From: Bdellovibrionales bacterium CG10_big_fil_rev_8_21_14_0_10_45_34 | Lineage (GTDB): Bacteria; Bdellovibrionota; Bdellovibrionia; Bdellovibrionales; 1-14-0-10-45-34 | DNA length: 19,601 nucleotides | NCBI GenBank assembly: GCA_002778785.1 | Contig: PEZS01000003.1 | Location: 55,485 to 75,085 of the forward strand | Direction of reading: 5' to 3' | Shown: positions 1 to 8,670 of the stretch, piece after piece | Position numbering within the stretch: position 1 is the first letter of the stretch | Layout of the letters: the number at the start of each line of letters is the position of its first letter | The notes under the pieces: generated by a model | Seen by the model: only the letters and a program-made list of their open reading frames with translations | What the model was told of the DNA's origin: nothing | Database searches by the model: none | Made by a program: the position numbers and the translations under genes

Positions 1-24
1 CAAAATCTTCCTCCGACGTATATG

Positions 25-2553
25 TCATACGCCTGCGGTCGATTTTGAAGCTGCGGCCTTGCATCCGCCAAATTTTGAACCGCGAATTTGTAGGGCGTTG
101 GCGGCGAATATAGCGAATAAAGGAGTAAGCACGATGATGGCCCAATCAAACATAGAGACTGCACTTAGAGAAAGTACCTTTTGAGTTGCTGGAAGGCTTA
201 CACAAAGGACGATCAGTCCAAAACAAAATGCGACAGAGAGCAGCGCAGTGGGGCTTTTAATGATGTCGTTGTTCCATAAGGCACGCCTTTGTGTGCGAAA
301 AGTGTAAATATGAAACAATTGCGCAGAGGCCAATGTCAGAAACGCCATAGTTCGAGCTCGCATATCATCGTATTCAAGTATGTAGTGCGAATAGTAGTAA
401 ACACCTAAACAGATGCCACTAATGATCAAGCCGTACTTAACTATTACCTGCCACTGAGCTTTTTGAAGTAGGCTCGCTCTCATATGAGGTTGAGACGTGG
501 CAAGATCGCCTCTTGAAGCGGGACTACCAAGTGCCAAAGCAATTGCGGGGAATACATCGGTGACGAGATTCAAAAAAAGTATCTGCATGGCAGTTAAAGG
601 TGGATTTCCTGTAATCAAGGACGTCAGACCGACAACCAAAACTTCACTGAGATTACATGACAGCAAGTAGGTGACTGCGCGACGGATATTGTGAAAAATA
701 TTTCGTCCCTCGGCGACAGCGTCGACAATTGTTTCAAATCGATCGTCCTTTAGAACGATATCAGAAACCTCTTGAGCCACCTGAGTGCCCCTAATGCCCA
801 TGGCAATACCCACATCAGCTTTCTTCAAGGCGGGGGCGTCATTGACCCCATCTCCCGTCATTGCAACGACTTCGCCCATTTGCTGAAGTGCTTCGACAAG
901 ACGAAGCTTGTTTTCTGGACTCACGCGAGCAAACACAACTGCGGACTCGAATTTTTCTTTTGTACTTTTTTCGGAGAGTTCTTCTGATAGTTCTCTTCCT
1001 GTAACCACAATACTTTCGCTGTTAGCAATTCCCAATTCTTTCGCGATGGAGTGGGCCGTGGCGGGCTGATCTCCACTTGCCATCACAATTCGAATACCTG
1101 CCGACTGGCAAAGTTCAATGGTACTCTTCACCCCTTTGCGGGGAGGGTCTACTAACCCAACTAGCCCAAGCATAGTGAGCGACGAAAAAGCAGAGTCGTT
1201 CACATCCTGCACTTCCTTCTGAGCAAAACCAATGACGCGTAACCCACGCCCAGCTATCTCCAAATTCATGCGTGACCAAAAGTCTTTTCCTTCGGCGTTG
1301 AGATTCGCCCTTTCAATTAAAAATTCTGGAGCCCCTTTTACTGTTACAAAGTAGTTCTCGTTCTGCCGGTGAAAGGTCGCCATCATCTTGGTTTTTGACT
1401 GAAACGGAATTTCGCGGGCTCGCGCATACTGCTGACAGACAGTTTGCTGCAAAACCGACTTCTCTTTTAAGTACCTAAGTAGTCCGAGTTCAAGAGTATC
1501 CCCTGTTTTTGTAGAAAGATCGGAGTTGTTGTTGAGCGCCATAGCACGAAGCAGGAGTTCACGGTCCTCTTCTCTAGCAAGAAAAACTTCTTGCACATCC
1601 ATACGGCCTTCAGTGAGAGTTCCCGTTTTGTCTGTGACTATCGACGAAGTTGCACCAAGAGTCTCAATAGAAGAAAGCCGGTTAACAAGCGCATTCTTTT
1701 TTGCCATTCGCGAAACTCCACGAGCTAGCGCGATAGTACCAATAATGGGCAAACTCTCGGGTATTGTTGCTATCGCCAAAGCAATAGATGTCTTGATCAT
1801 CAGCACCATGTCGGATTCTCTAATAAAACTGACTAAGACCATCGCCCCTGCGAACAAAGCTGAAACCCACATCAGCGTCTTGCCTAGCTGACTCAGTCGT
1901 TTTTCTAAAGGTGTGACTTCTTCATCAGCACTCTGGGTGAGCTTTGCGATGTGACCAAGCTTCGTATTCATCCCAGTCTTAGTGGTCTGCAAAAGTGCCC
2001 AACCGGTAACTATGTGGCTTCCGGTATAAACGACAGTTTCTTGGTCGCTTGAACCTCCGATATCAGAGGCGTGCTTGGTGACGGGCACCGACTCACCGGT
2101 TAATGAAGACTCATCCACACTTAAGTCAACCGATTCTAAAAGAACTCCATCTGCTGGTACCAGTTCACCCATTCGGACATAAACCAGATCATCTGGAACA
2201 ATCGCAGAAGTTGGGATTTTTTGGGTTTTCGAATCGCGGAGAACTTGCGAGTACTTTTGAGTCAAATTCTTAAGCGAATGAAGTGCAATCAGGGCCCGCT
2301 TCTCCATCGCAAAACCGATGAGGGTATTGAGGACGAGCACAAGCAGAACTGCCGCCGCCTCTACAAAATCCTGATTTATTGCCGAAAAGAGGGCCGCCAA
2401 AAATAGCAAGACAACAACAACATTCTTTAGCTGCCTGGCAACGAGTTCAAAATTACTCGGGGGCGGAGCAGATACAATTTGATTAGGTCCAAATGTCTGG
2501 AGTCTGTGCTCGGCTTCGGATTCGCTAAGGCCTACGTGGTTAGAATTTGCCAT
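25..2553 (-). CDS. P-type cation-transporting ATPase, P2A (Ca2+-type)
   Basis: This is an inner-membrane ATP-driven cation pump of 842 aa, the full length for a P2-type ATPase. Visible landmarks in order are an N-terminal cation-ATPase domain, TGES (152-155) of the actuator domain, PESLP (265-269) in M4, the phosphorylated Asp in DKTGT (D308), KGAPE (406-410) of the nucleotide-binding domain, TGDGVNDAP (566-574) and about ten membrane segments. Ion-site residues of SERCA/PMR1-type pumps are kept: E266 in M4, N634 and E637 in M5, and N662, T665 and D666 in M6. The acidic M8 residue of SERCA site I seems to be absent (a Gln sits near 744), and M4 reads PESLP rather than PEGLP. Ca2+ export is therefore the best guess, with Mn2+ or another divalent ion possible. 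The ATG lies 3 bp after the preceding gene's stop with no good Shine-Dalgarno sequence, which suggests translational coupling. Confidence 0.93.
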   Translation of the reverse strand: MANSNHVGLSESEAEHRLQTFGPNQIVSAPPPSNFELVARQLKNVVVVLLFLAALFSAINQDFVEAAAVLLVLVLNTLIGFAMEKRALIALHSLKNLTQKYSQVLRDSKTQKIPTSAIVPDDLVYVRMGELVPADGVLLESVDLSVDESSLTGESVPVTKHASDIGGSSDQETVVYTGSHIVTGWALLQTTKTGMNTKLGHIAKLTQSADEEVTPLEKRLSQLGKTLMWVSALFAGAMVLVSFIRESDMVLMIKTSIALAIATIPESLPIIGTIALARGVSRMAKKNALVNRLSSIETLGATSSIVTDKTGTLTEGRMDVQEVFLAREEDRELLLRAMALNNNSDLSTKTGDTLELGLLRYLKEKSVLQQTVCQQYARAREIPFQSKTKMMATFHRQNENYFVTVKGAPEFLIERANLNAEGKDFWSRMNLEIAGRGLRVIGFAQKEVQDVNDSAFSSLTMLGLVGLVDPPRKGVKSTIELCQSAGIRIVMASGDQPATAHSIAKELGIANSESIVVTGRELSEELSEKSTKEKFESAVVFARVSPENKLRLVEALQQMGEVVAMTGDGVNDAPALKKADVGIAMGIRGTQVAQEVSDIVLKDDRFETIVDAVAEGRNIFHNIRRAVTYLLSCNLSEVLVVGLTSLITGNPPLTAMQILFLNLVTDVFPAIALALGSPASRGDLATSQPHMRASLLQKAQWQVIVKYGLIISGICLGVYYYSHYILEYDDMRARTMAFLTLASAQLFHIYTFRTQRRALWNNDIIKSPTALLSVAFCFGLIVLCVSLPATQKVLSLSAVSMFDWAIIVLTPLFAIFAANALQIRGSKFGGCKAAASKSTAGV

Positions 2554-2556
2554 TTT

Positions 2557-3648
2557 CTAAAACATCGGTGCAACAGAACATTCATTGTTTCTCGAAACAA
2601 CTTCGTTGGATTTCTCTAGGCTATGCCCCAAATCTTGTTTTGCACTTTTCTCTAGATTCCGCTCTACAGAAGCGCCAGTTCTGTTATCATTGACTTCACC
2701 ACTTTTGTTCAACCCAGACTTAGCAATTTCCTCTTGAATCTCTGAAGATGCAGTAAGCTGGTCTTGAACCTGACTACCAGTTGGTGAGCTGCGAGGAGAC
2801 TCTAACTGTGGCTCAGCGGCAGCGGACATTTGAGGTTCAGCGGGGTCAGCAACCCTATTTTTCTTTGTTTGTTCGTCTTCAGATATCTCTTTTGCTGCGC
2901 TGACAATATTTCGAAACTCTTTGTCTTCGTTCGCATCTTGCCAGCTAACCCGCCTCTGTGAACACTCCACCACAAGATACTTCTGATACTTCTTCGATTT
3001 AATGGTAAATCCGACTGCAAACTTATCTTTAAGGTTTAGAGGCAAAACCGAATCACTCACATCGATAGGGTCCTGCAGTTCATCATCTACCAAAAATTTA
3101 AATGATTGGGTGTCGAAAACTGCAACCTGTCTCTTGTAAGAGTTAGTTGAGTTAGACACTCCCAAGATCAAAGAGTGATCGCTTGTCGCAAAATAATCTC
3201 TTCCTGGAATTTCGTAAATCTCTCCGTTGGGGTTTACAAAATATCCACGAAAACGGTCCTTGTCGTTAATTCTAAGAAAGTATCCACTTGCCCACTGGAC
3301 AAATTTAACTTCAGGGCTACCATTCTTGCCGTCAGCCAGGGTCTCTACCTTTTCACTAAGAAGTCGTCTGCCGCTTCGAGTTTTAAGACTAAACAGGTGG
3401 TACCCAGGTAGGTTCGAATACATTCTTACTTCAATTCCAATCTTGCCAAACTTATAGTTTTCTTTGACCGATTTTCTCACTGTTTTTGCGATGAGCGGGT
3501 CACTTGAGTAGGCGGTGGGCGCGTAATAAATAGATGCGCACAAACTAGCCACAGCCAAACAGCGACCAATGCAAATAGAACGACGCCCTACTCGACATGA
3601 GAACGCTCGAAGCAACTGAATACCAAAAGAGAAAGTACGAGATTTCAT
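2557..3648 (-). CDS. Exported protein of unknown function with low-complexity tail
   Basis: I do not recognise this 363-aa protein. It begins with an Arg-rich n-region of about 30 residues, then a hydrophobic core (about 31-45) and a plausible signal-peptidase site near AYS-SD (about 48). It is probably exported to the periplasm or cell surface. Residues about 50-235 look folded, with alternating beta-type segments and many aromatic residues. From about 240 to the C-terminus the sequence is a Ser/Glu/Lys/Gln-rich tail that is probably disordered. The ATG is preceded by GAAAGG at good spacing. The gene follows typA by 92 bp and precedes the P-type ATPase by 3 bp, so it is probably the first gene of a two-gene unit. 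A link to the pump's ion is possible but has no sequence support. Confidence 0.8.
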   Translation of the reverse strand: MKSRTFSFGIQLLRAFSCRVGRRSICIGRCLAVASLCASIYYAPTAYSSDPLIAKTVRKSVKENYKFGKIGIEVRMYSNLPGYHLFSLKTRSGRRLLSEKVETLADGKNGSPEVKFVQWASGYFLRINDKDRFRGYFVNPNGEIYEIPGRDYFATSDHSLILGVSNSTNSYKRQVAVFDTQSFKFLVDDELQDPIDVSDSVLPLNLKDKFAVGFTIKSKKYQKYLVVECSQRRVSWQDANEDKEFRNIVSAAKEISEDEQTKKNRVADPAEPQMSAAAEPQLESPRSSPTGSQVQDQLTASSEIQEEIAKSGLNKSGEVNDNRTGASVERNLEKSAKQDLGHSLEKSNEVVSRNNECSVAPMF

Positions 3649-3686
3649 ATTTAGCCTTTCTCGTTGATTTCTATTGGGAGCCTTCT

Positions 3687-3715
3687 ATTCTCCTAAGTTC
3701 AATTGAAAATGTCTA
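3687..3715 (-). promoter_or_regulatory. Candidate sigma-70-type promoter for the exported-protein/ATPase pair
   Basis: On the minus strand TAGACA (3715-3710; 5 of 6 matches to TTGACA) is followed after 17 bp by GAGAAT (3692-3687; 4 of 6 matches to TATAAT). This lies in the 92-bp gap between typA and the exported-protein gene, about 40 bp before the start codon. It was judged by eye only, and single promoter-like pairs arise by chance. Confidence 0.3.
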
Positions 3716-3740
3716 GATAAGAGTTTCGCACCAAGAGCGT

Positions 3741-5555
3741 CTACTTTTTCTTAGGCTGCATGTTTTGTTTAAGGATTCTTTTGCGCATTCGAAACGACTT
3801 CGGCGTCACTTCAACAAGTTCATCGTCTCGGATCCATTCGAGAGCCTGTTCGAGCGAAAATTGCAAAGGTGGTCTGAGCTGAATCATTTCATCTGTTCCT
3901 GAAGCACGCACATTGGTGAGTTTCTTTTCTCTACAGCAGTTAACCCAAAGGTCGTTATCGCGACTGTGTTCGCCAATGACCATACCCTCATAGACGGGAA
4001 CATTGGGTCCCACAAATAACTTTCCACGAGGCTCAAGGCCAAAAAGTCCATAGGTCACAGTATCACCTAGACGGTCAGACACAATTGCCCCGCTAGTCCT
4101 TTCAGGGGTCTCGCCTCGAAACGGACCGTATTCCAAAAACAAACTGTTTAAGATACCTGTGCCGCGCGTGATAGTTAAAAAATTGGAGCGAAAACCAATA
4201 AGTCCGCGGGCCGGTATATCATACTCAAGTCGCACTCTTCCTGAGCCTTTATTAACCATGTTCCGCATAACGCCTTTTCTTTGATGCATGAGTTCCGACA
4301 CGGCTCCAAAATGTTCTTCAGGGATATCAACCGAAGCGAGCTCAATGGGCTCCATCGTTTCACCGTTGATCACTTTAAGAACCGCGGTAGGTTTTCCAAC
4401 GGCAAGCTCGAAGCCTTCGCGCCGGATTGTTTCTATAAGTACCGACAACTGAAGCTCTCCGCGACCATAAACTTTAAAAGTGTCTGAAGAGCCGGTTTCT
4501 TCAAATCGAATAGAAACATTTCGTTGAGTTTCTTTAAAAAGCCGATCAATCATCTCTCGAGAAAGCAAAACTTTACCTTCTTTGCCGGCATAAGGAGAAG
4601 TATTTACGATAAACGACATATGAACGGCAGGAGGTTCGATAGTTATTCTTTTCTGAATTACCGGCGTTTCAATGTTGGTTACTGTATCACCAATGTTGAC
4701 ATCCTCAATTCCAGCGAGAATGGCAATGTCCCCAGCCATGACTTTGTCAGCGCGAACTTGATTGAGCCCTTCAAAAACCATGACGTCCTGAAGTCGGAGC
4801 TGCTGTTTTTTGTCGCCTTCGCCGACGACAAGGATTCGCTCGTTTTGATGTAGAATTCCTTGCAGGACTCGGCCGATAGCTAAACGCCCCAGGAAGTCTG
4901 AATGACCCACGTTGCTCACTAAAAGCGAAAGAGGCGCATCCTCTGAAAAATTGGGTGAAGGCACTTCTTGCAAGATAGTTTCAAAAAGATCTGACAAGTC
5001 ACCTTTTGCATCTTTTACGGTCGACAGATCAGGAAGCTCCTTGAAGGCGATGCCATTTCTGGCCACGCAGTATACCATTTTGTAATTCATTTGTTCGTCG
5101 GTAGCTTCTAAGTCGATAAACAAATCGAAAATCTCGTTTTCAACTTCCTGTACGCGCGCGTCAGGCCGATCGATTTTATTGATAACAACTATAATTTTCA
5201 GGTTTTGATCCAGGGCTTTACGCAAGACGAACCGAGTCTGAGGGAGAGGGCCCTCCGAAGCATCGACGAGCAGACAGGCTCCATCAACCATTCCAAGAAT
5301 TCGCTCCACTTCGCCGCCGAAGTCAGCGTGTCCTGGGGTGTCCACGATATTGGTTTTTACGCCTTTGTAAGAGTAAGAGCAGTTTTTTGCCTGAATAGTG
5401 ATGCCGCGCTCTCGCTCTTGGTCCATCGAATCCATGACACGATCTTGAACATGCTCGTTGGAGCGAAAAACGCCTCCCTGCTTAAGCATGGCATCTACTA
5501 AGGTTGTCTTTCCGTGATCGACGTGAGCAATAATCGCAATATTCCTGATATCCAT
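3741..5555 (-). CDS. typA: Ribosome-associated translational GTPase TypA/BipA
   Basis: TypA/BipA is an EF-G-like GTPase that binds the 70S ribosome and assists 50S assembly and stress or low-temperature growth (family knowledge). The G-domain motifs are all present: AHVDHGKTT (about 10-18), [16 protein letters not shown] and NKID. They are followed by the beta-barrel, EF-G domain III/V-like parts and the TypA-specific C-terminal region with [15 protein letters not shown] and a basic end. The reading frame is open upstream to a TTG at 5618. I chose the ATG at 5555 because AGGGAAG lies just before it, the protein then starts [18 protein letters not shown] as in the family, and the resulting 604 aa matches the usual length of about 605-610. 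The gene stands 144 bp downstream of the PHP gene and probably has its own promoter. Confidence 0.96.
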   Translation of the reverse strand: MDIRNIAIIAHVDHGKTTLVDAMLKQGGVFRSNEHVQDRVMDSMDQERERGITIQAKNCSYSYKGVKTNIVDTPGHADFGGEVERILGMVDGACLLVDASEGPLPQTRFVLRKALDQNLKIIVVINKIDRPDARVQEVENEIFDLFIDLEATDEQMNYKMVYCVARNGIAFKELPDLSTVKDAKGDLSDLFETILQEVPSPNFSEDAPLSLLVSNVGHSDFLGRLAIGRVLQGILHQNERILVVGEGDKKQQLRLQDVMVFEGLNQVRADKVMAGDIAILAGIEDVNIGDTVTNIETPVIQKRITIEPPAVHMSFIVNTSPYAGKEGKVLLSREMIDRLFKETQRNVSIRFEETGSSDTFKVYGRGELQLSVLIETIRREGFELAVGKPTAVLKVINGETMEPIELASVDIPEEHFGAVSELMHQRKGVMRNMVNKGSGRVRLEYDIPARGLIGFRSNFLTITRGTGILNSLFLEYGPFRGETPERTSGAIVSDRLGDTVTYGLFGLEPRGKLFVGPNVPVYEGMVIGEHSRDNDLWVNCCREKKLTNVRASGTDEMIQLRPPLQFSLEQALEWIRDDELVEVTPKSFRMRKRILKQNMQPKKK

Positions 5556-5699
5556 TGTCTTCCCTGTTTTTAGATTCGTAGCCTTGAAAGAGATACCGAA
5601 GTCTTGGTCGGAGCGCAACTCGCGAATCGCGTTTTCGAGGGTTCTAGGGTGTGTTTATGAGAATAAACTTAAAGACTAACAGCTTTAGGGAATCTAGGG

Positions 5700-6446
5700 T
5701 TACGACTTGGCCGGGGAGAATTGAGGCACACACCCCGTGTGTCGAAAGGGATATCCCACCGAGTTCTGAAAAAATCGGAAATCGAGTTTCTGCCCTTTTA
5801 TGTTCTCCAAAACTTGCTCTTTCGTCTCAGCCTTGTCCATGACAGTTTTCCAAGAGGCTATTTGCCGAGGGTGATGCAAATCACTACTTGCAATCATTGG
5901 CAGCCGCGCGTGCTGCACTTCATGGAACAAGTGTTTACCGCTGGCGACCTCCCAGGCATCGAACAAGTTCTTGTAATGCTCGAGTTTATCCCAGAGATGA
6001 AATGTTTGTTTTTCTATCTTTCGTGTCCACACTGGGTGAGCTGCAATAGAGATGGCGCCCTGTTCACGAATTTCCATAAGAATTTCATCAACGCTTTGAT
6101 TGGCGGATATAAACTTCCGAGCGCCCAAGGCTACGATATGGGCAGATCTATGGTTTGAAATTGAGTTCTTAGTCACTTCAAAACCCGGTAGAACCAACAT
6201 GTTGAATTTCTTCAAAGCACGCTCGCCTTCGGAGTCTATTTCTTCAATGTAAGAGTTAAAGGAATCTTCGGTGAGAGTCCTGCTTAAATAATGGGCAGAT
6301 CTACCTAAAAAAGAATTGGTTTCACACAAATGATCGGTGATAGCGATGGCTTTAAAACCGAGGTTTCCATAGAGGTCAACGAGCTGGGCAATAGAAAGTT
6401 GCCCATCGCTGTAGGTGGAGTGGATGTGAAAATCTCCAAGAACCAT
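5700..6446 (-). CDS. PHP-domain metal-dependent phosphoesterase
   Basis: This 248-aa cytoplasmic protein is a PHP (polymerase and histidinol phosphatase) hydrolase of the single-domain type that includes the YciV/RNase AM and nucleotide 3',5'-phosphatase enzymes. The four metal-binding motifs are visible: DFHIHSTYSDG (5-15; D5, H7, H9, D14), TDH (37-39), PGFEV (Glu motif), AAHP, and SDLHH near the C-terminal end. The length is close to that of short PHP hydrolases. A 3',5'-nucleoside bisphosphate or oligonucleotide substrate is possible, but sequence alone does not separate this from other PHP phosphatases. The ATG has AGAGGA upstream inside a small hairpin. It lies upstream of typA on the same strand. 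Confidence 0.88.
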   Translation of the reverse strand: MVLGDFHIHSTYSDGQLSIAQLVDLYGNLGFKAIAITDHLCETNSFLGRSAHYLSRTLTEDSFNSYIEEIDSEGERALKKFNMLVLPGFEVTKNSISNHRSAHIVALGARKFISANQSVDEILMEIREQGAISIAAHPVWTRKIEKQTFHLWDKLEHYKNLFDAWEVASGKHLFHEVQHARLPMIASSDLHHPRQIASWKTVMDKAETKEQVLENIKGQKLDFRFFQNSVGYPFRHTGCVPQFSPAKS

Positions 6447-6463
6447 CTGAGTTTTCCTCTCAG
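6447..6463 (-). promoter_or_regulatory. Small hairpin presenting the ribosome binding site of the PHP gene
   Basis: Read on the minus strand, CTGAG (6463-6459), a 7-base loop AGGAAAA and CTCAG (6451-6447) form a 5-bp stem that ends exactly at the ATG (6446-6444). The Shine-Dalgarno core AGGA lies in the loop. It may modulate initiation. A 5-bp stem is weak and could be chance. Confidence 0.25.
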
Positions 6464-6529
6464 TGCGTTTTTGACTGTAGCTTGGTCATATCACCAACGG
6501 TCAAAATTCCATTTTATGTATTTAGCCAA

Positions 6530-6548
6530 TAACAATATGTTAGCGCTA
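6530..6548. promoter_or_regulatory. Overlapping palindromes upstream of the PHP gene (possible operator)
   Basis: TAACA-ATA-TGTTA (6530-6542) is a perfect inverted repeat, and it abuts the perfect 8-bp palindrome TAGCGCTA (6541-6548). Both lie about 85-100 bp before the PHP start codon, inside the 206-bp gap (6447-6652) between the PHP gene and the protease-propeptide gene. Apart from these and the small hairpin next to the start codon, the gap shows no gene. A dimeric repressor site is a possibility, and no known regulator motif was recognised. Confidence 0.25.
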
Positions 6549-6652
6549 TTCGGGCCGGTTTTGCTTTAGGAGTGAGTGTGGCCTGAGTCAGGTTAGCAGT
6601 CAGAAAATGTTAAGTTCTGGTTAAGAAGAGTATTTAGAGTGCCAGTGGCGGT

Positions 6653-7423
6653 TTACTCAGTGTCGAGCGGTTTATGATCCAAAGAAGAAGGCTCACGTCG
6701 AAATTCTACGGAAAGGATTTTACCGTTGACGGCACTTACTAAAACCTCACGTCTCGAGCCATTTCTGTTCCCGGATGAATCTGCTGACTTCGCTAGGTAG
6801 GCTTTTACGGCTGATCCCGACGGATCTACAAAAAGCCAGGTGTGACTGTCGACCTGAGGGCTTTCGCTATCAAGTAGTTTTGGTACTTCCGCGGCAGTCA
6901 GCTTTGTCTCGTTAAAAACAGAGCGAACAGTTTTCAATTCATTCAGTATAGAGTAAACCGTGCCATTACTATTGTGAACGTAAAGGGCCAGATAACTGTT
7001 GTAGAAGGCGTCATCGTTCACGGCCTGAAAGATTCGGTATATTTTGGTGCCTTCTGTGAGTGGCTCCGACAAAACCTCGCTGTGTAACTGATTCGGTGGA
7101 AGACCAAAGAAAGGGCTAATCGCGCGCGCAAATGTGAGAGCCGTTCGATTGTCGTGAATCCCCGCCTCAATTTTTCCCCCGAATATGGAAGTTAGCCCAC
7201 CTTGGTGATTGCGTAGGATCTGCCAGCTCGAACTTGGATCCAATCTTTGTATGTAAGCATGGAGCTCAGGAATACTCTGAGGATTTCGCCAGTGAGCTTG
7301 AAAAGAAGGTTGGTGAATTACGCCCTTCTTATCTTTTTTGTTTACGGAATCTCGTCGAGCCAGAGGCCAGGCAAAGAACAAAAAGAATACGGCAATTACT
7401 AGTGCGACGCGAAAGGATAACAT
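6653..7423 (-). CDS. Free-standing FTP/PepSY (M4/M36 protease propeptide-like) exported protein
   Basis: The 256-aa product has an N-terminal hydrophobic segment (about 4-20, signal peptide or anchor). It then resembles the propeptide of thermolysin (M4) and fungalysin (M36) metalloproteases. An FTP-like part includes GGLTSIFGGKIEAG (about 75-88) and YRIFQAVNDDAFYNSYLALY. A PepSY-like part follows, with HTWLFVDPSGSAVKAYL and a final VLVSAVNGKILSVEF. In proteases these regions chaperone folding and inhibit the enzyme. Here the reading frame stops (TAA) about 17 residues after the PepSY end, and no HExxH catalytic domain follows in the 206 bp downstream. It may act in trans as a foldase or inhibitor, or be a protease remnant. 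The ATG lacks a strong Shine-Dalgarno sequence. It is divergent from exbB. Confidence 0.72.
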   Translation of the reverse strand: MLSFRVALVIAVFFLFFAWPLARRDSVNKKDKKGVIHQPSFQAHWRNPQSIPELHAYIQRLDPSSSWQILRNHQGGLTSIFGGKIEAGIHDNRTALTFARAISPFFGLPPNQLHSEVLSEPLTEGTKIYRIFQAVNDDAFYNSYLALYVHNSNGTVYSILNELKTVRSVFNETKLTAAEVPKLLDSESPQVDSHTWLFVDPSGSAVKAYLAKSADSSGNRNGSRREVLVSAVNGKILSVEFRREPSSLDHKPLDTE

Positions 7424-7459
7424 AGGCTTTGAACTCGTGCGTTAGGTTAAATCTCTTAA

Positions 7460-7489
7460 TTAAGTATCGGCGGATTTCTATTGTATGAC
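7460..7489 (+). promoter_or_regulatory. Weak candidate promoter in the divergent gap before exbB
   Basis: TTAAGT (7460-7465) and TATGAC (7484-7489; 4 of 6 to TATAAT) are separated by 18 bp in the divergent gap 7424-7560. This is the only promoter-like pair I could find ahead of the TonB unit. No Fur-box-like GATAATGATAATC pattern is seen there. The support is weak. Confidence 0.2.
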
Positions 7490-7560
7490 TAGGAAGTCAT
7501 TTTCTTTTGGACCCGAGTCTGAAATGTGGCAAAGAAACTTCAGAAAAAGCGAGCGCAAAT

Positions 7561-8139
7561 ATGCATTGGACACAACTTTTAGGAGTCATTGAGACCTTAG
7601 TCTTAGTAACTTTGCTAGGTCTTTCGGTCTGGTCAGTAACCGTAATTATAGATCGCAGACGGTTTCTTAAGGCTTATCTCTCGGATGAGAGTGTGGCCGA
7701 ACTGAGAGGCGTCATTAAGGGTGGAAAGCCGGGAGCGTCAGCCCTTCTCAAATCAAAAGCTATTTGCGCTGCTTTAGAAGCGGCAAAAGACTCAAGAATG
7801 AGCGACACGAAGAAAATGCGACTCATTAAAGAACAACTTGTCGAGTTTAAGTTAGAAACAGAAAAGGGATTGGCTGTTTTGGCCACCTTGGGGGCGAATG
7901 CACCTTTTATTGGACTTTTTGGTACGGTCTTGGGAGTGGTTCGAGCCTTTTCGAAGTTAGGCGAGGCGAGTTCAAGTGGAACCGCCTCAGTTATGACAGC
8001 AATTTCGATGGCTTTGATCGCCACCGCAGCGGGTTTGTTCGTCGCGATCCCTGCGGTTGCTGCGTACAACGTTTTCGCAAAGAAGATTCGTGTAGCGCTT
8101 CTTCAAATTCAAACTTCTTTAGAAGCAGGAATCGATTAA
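7561..8139 (+). CDS. exbB: ExbB/TolQ/MotA-family proton channel subunit
   Basis: This is the inner-membrane motor subunit that, with ExbD, uses the proton gradient to energise TonB. Three membrane segments are visible: about 5-28, about 103-127 (LATLGANAPFIGLFGTVLG, the family signature) and about 137-160 (AISMALIATAAGLFVAIPAV, the MotA/TolQ/ExbB signature). A cytoplasmic helical region with many charges lies between the first and second. From the ATG at 7561 the protein is 192 aa. A TTG at 7507 in frame would add 18 residues and has AGGAAG 10 nt upstream, so the start is uncertain. I prefer the ATG because it puts the first membrane helix directly at the N-terminus, as in TolQ. It is the first gene of the exbB-exbD-tonB-receptor-lipoprotein unit. 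Confidence 0.92.
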   Translation: MHWTQLLGVIETLVLVTLLGLSVWSVTVIIDRRRFLKAYLSDESVAELRGVIKGGKPGASALLKSKAICAALEAAKDSRMSDTKKMRLIKEQLVEFKLETEKGLAVLATLGANAPFIGLFGTVLGVVRAFSKLGEASSSGTASVMTAISMALIATAAGLFVAIPAVAAYNVFAKKIRVALLQIQTSLEAGID

Positions 8140-8157
8140 AGTTTTTTCGAGGTGACT

Positions 8158-8574
8158 ATGGCATCCCAAGCAGAAGATTTCGATCAGGATGAAAACCTAC
8201 TCTCGCAGATCAATGTGACACCTTTTGTAGATGTCGTTCTCGTGTTGCTGGTGATTTTTATGGTTACCGCTCCCATGTTGGCCAGAGAGGCGCTTGAGCT
8301 CAGTTTGCCAAAGGCCGGTTCAGGACAAGAAAAGCCTACTCAAACACTGGCCGTGGCTATCAATAGAAACGGACAGATTCTCGTAGATGGTTTAGCTGTT
8401 TCAGAATCAGAACTTGCTGGCGAATTGAGCGCTCGTGCTCAGGGTATTGCTGGCGTCGTCGTCAGCGCCGACAAACAGATAGACTATGGCCTCTTTGTTA
8501 AGGTTGTTGATTTGATCAAGTCTTCTGGGATCGAAAAATTGGCAATTGAAGTATTGCGCGAGAATAGAGAGTAG
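8158..8574 (+). CDS. exbD: ExbD/TolR-family proton channel subunit
   Basis: ExbD is the partner of ExbB in the proton-driven TonB motor. It has a short cytoplasmic N-terminus, one membrane helix (about 21-40) and a periplasmic ExbD/TolR domain to residue 138. The family's protonatable Asp lies in NVTPFVDVVLVLLVIF as residue 25, the same number as in E. coli ExbD when the ATG at 8158 is used. That ATG is preceded by GAGGTGA, a near-perfect anti-Shine-Dalgarno match at normal spacing, whereas the GTG at 8152 has none, so 8158 is chosen. It begins 18 bp after exbB. Confidence 0.94.
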   Translation: MASQAEDFDQDENLLSQINVTPFVDVVLVLLVIFMVTAPMLAREALELSLPKAGSGQEKPTQTLAVAINRNGQILVDGLAVSESELAGELSARAQGIAGVVVSADKQIDYGLFVKVVDLIKSSGIEKLAIEVLRENRE

Positions 8575-8670
8575 GGGCGTTTTTTTGGTGTTCGCTGGCA
8601 ATTTCACACGAGACTACTTAGGGGTTGTTGCCAACTCATCTTCTTGCTTTTCCACACTAGTTTGTAAGAA

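Noticed and set aside
5556-5618. N-terminal extension of TypA to the TTG at 5618
   Set aside because: It would add 21 residues not seen in the family, and the ATG at 5555 has a good Shine-Dalgarno sequence.
5630-5640. CGCGAATCGCG palindrome in the typA leader as a regulatory hairpin
   Set aside because: It has a 4-bp stem and 3-base loop with a mismatch in the centre, and nothing else supports it.
7424-7560. Fur box ahead of the TonB unit
   Set aside because: No GATAATGATAATC-like pattern is visible on either strand.
8596-8633. TGGCAA ... TTGCCA inverted repeat between exbD and tonB
   Set aside because: A 6-bp stem with a 26-base loop and no T-run is compatible with chance.
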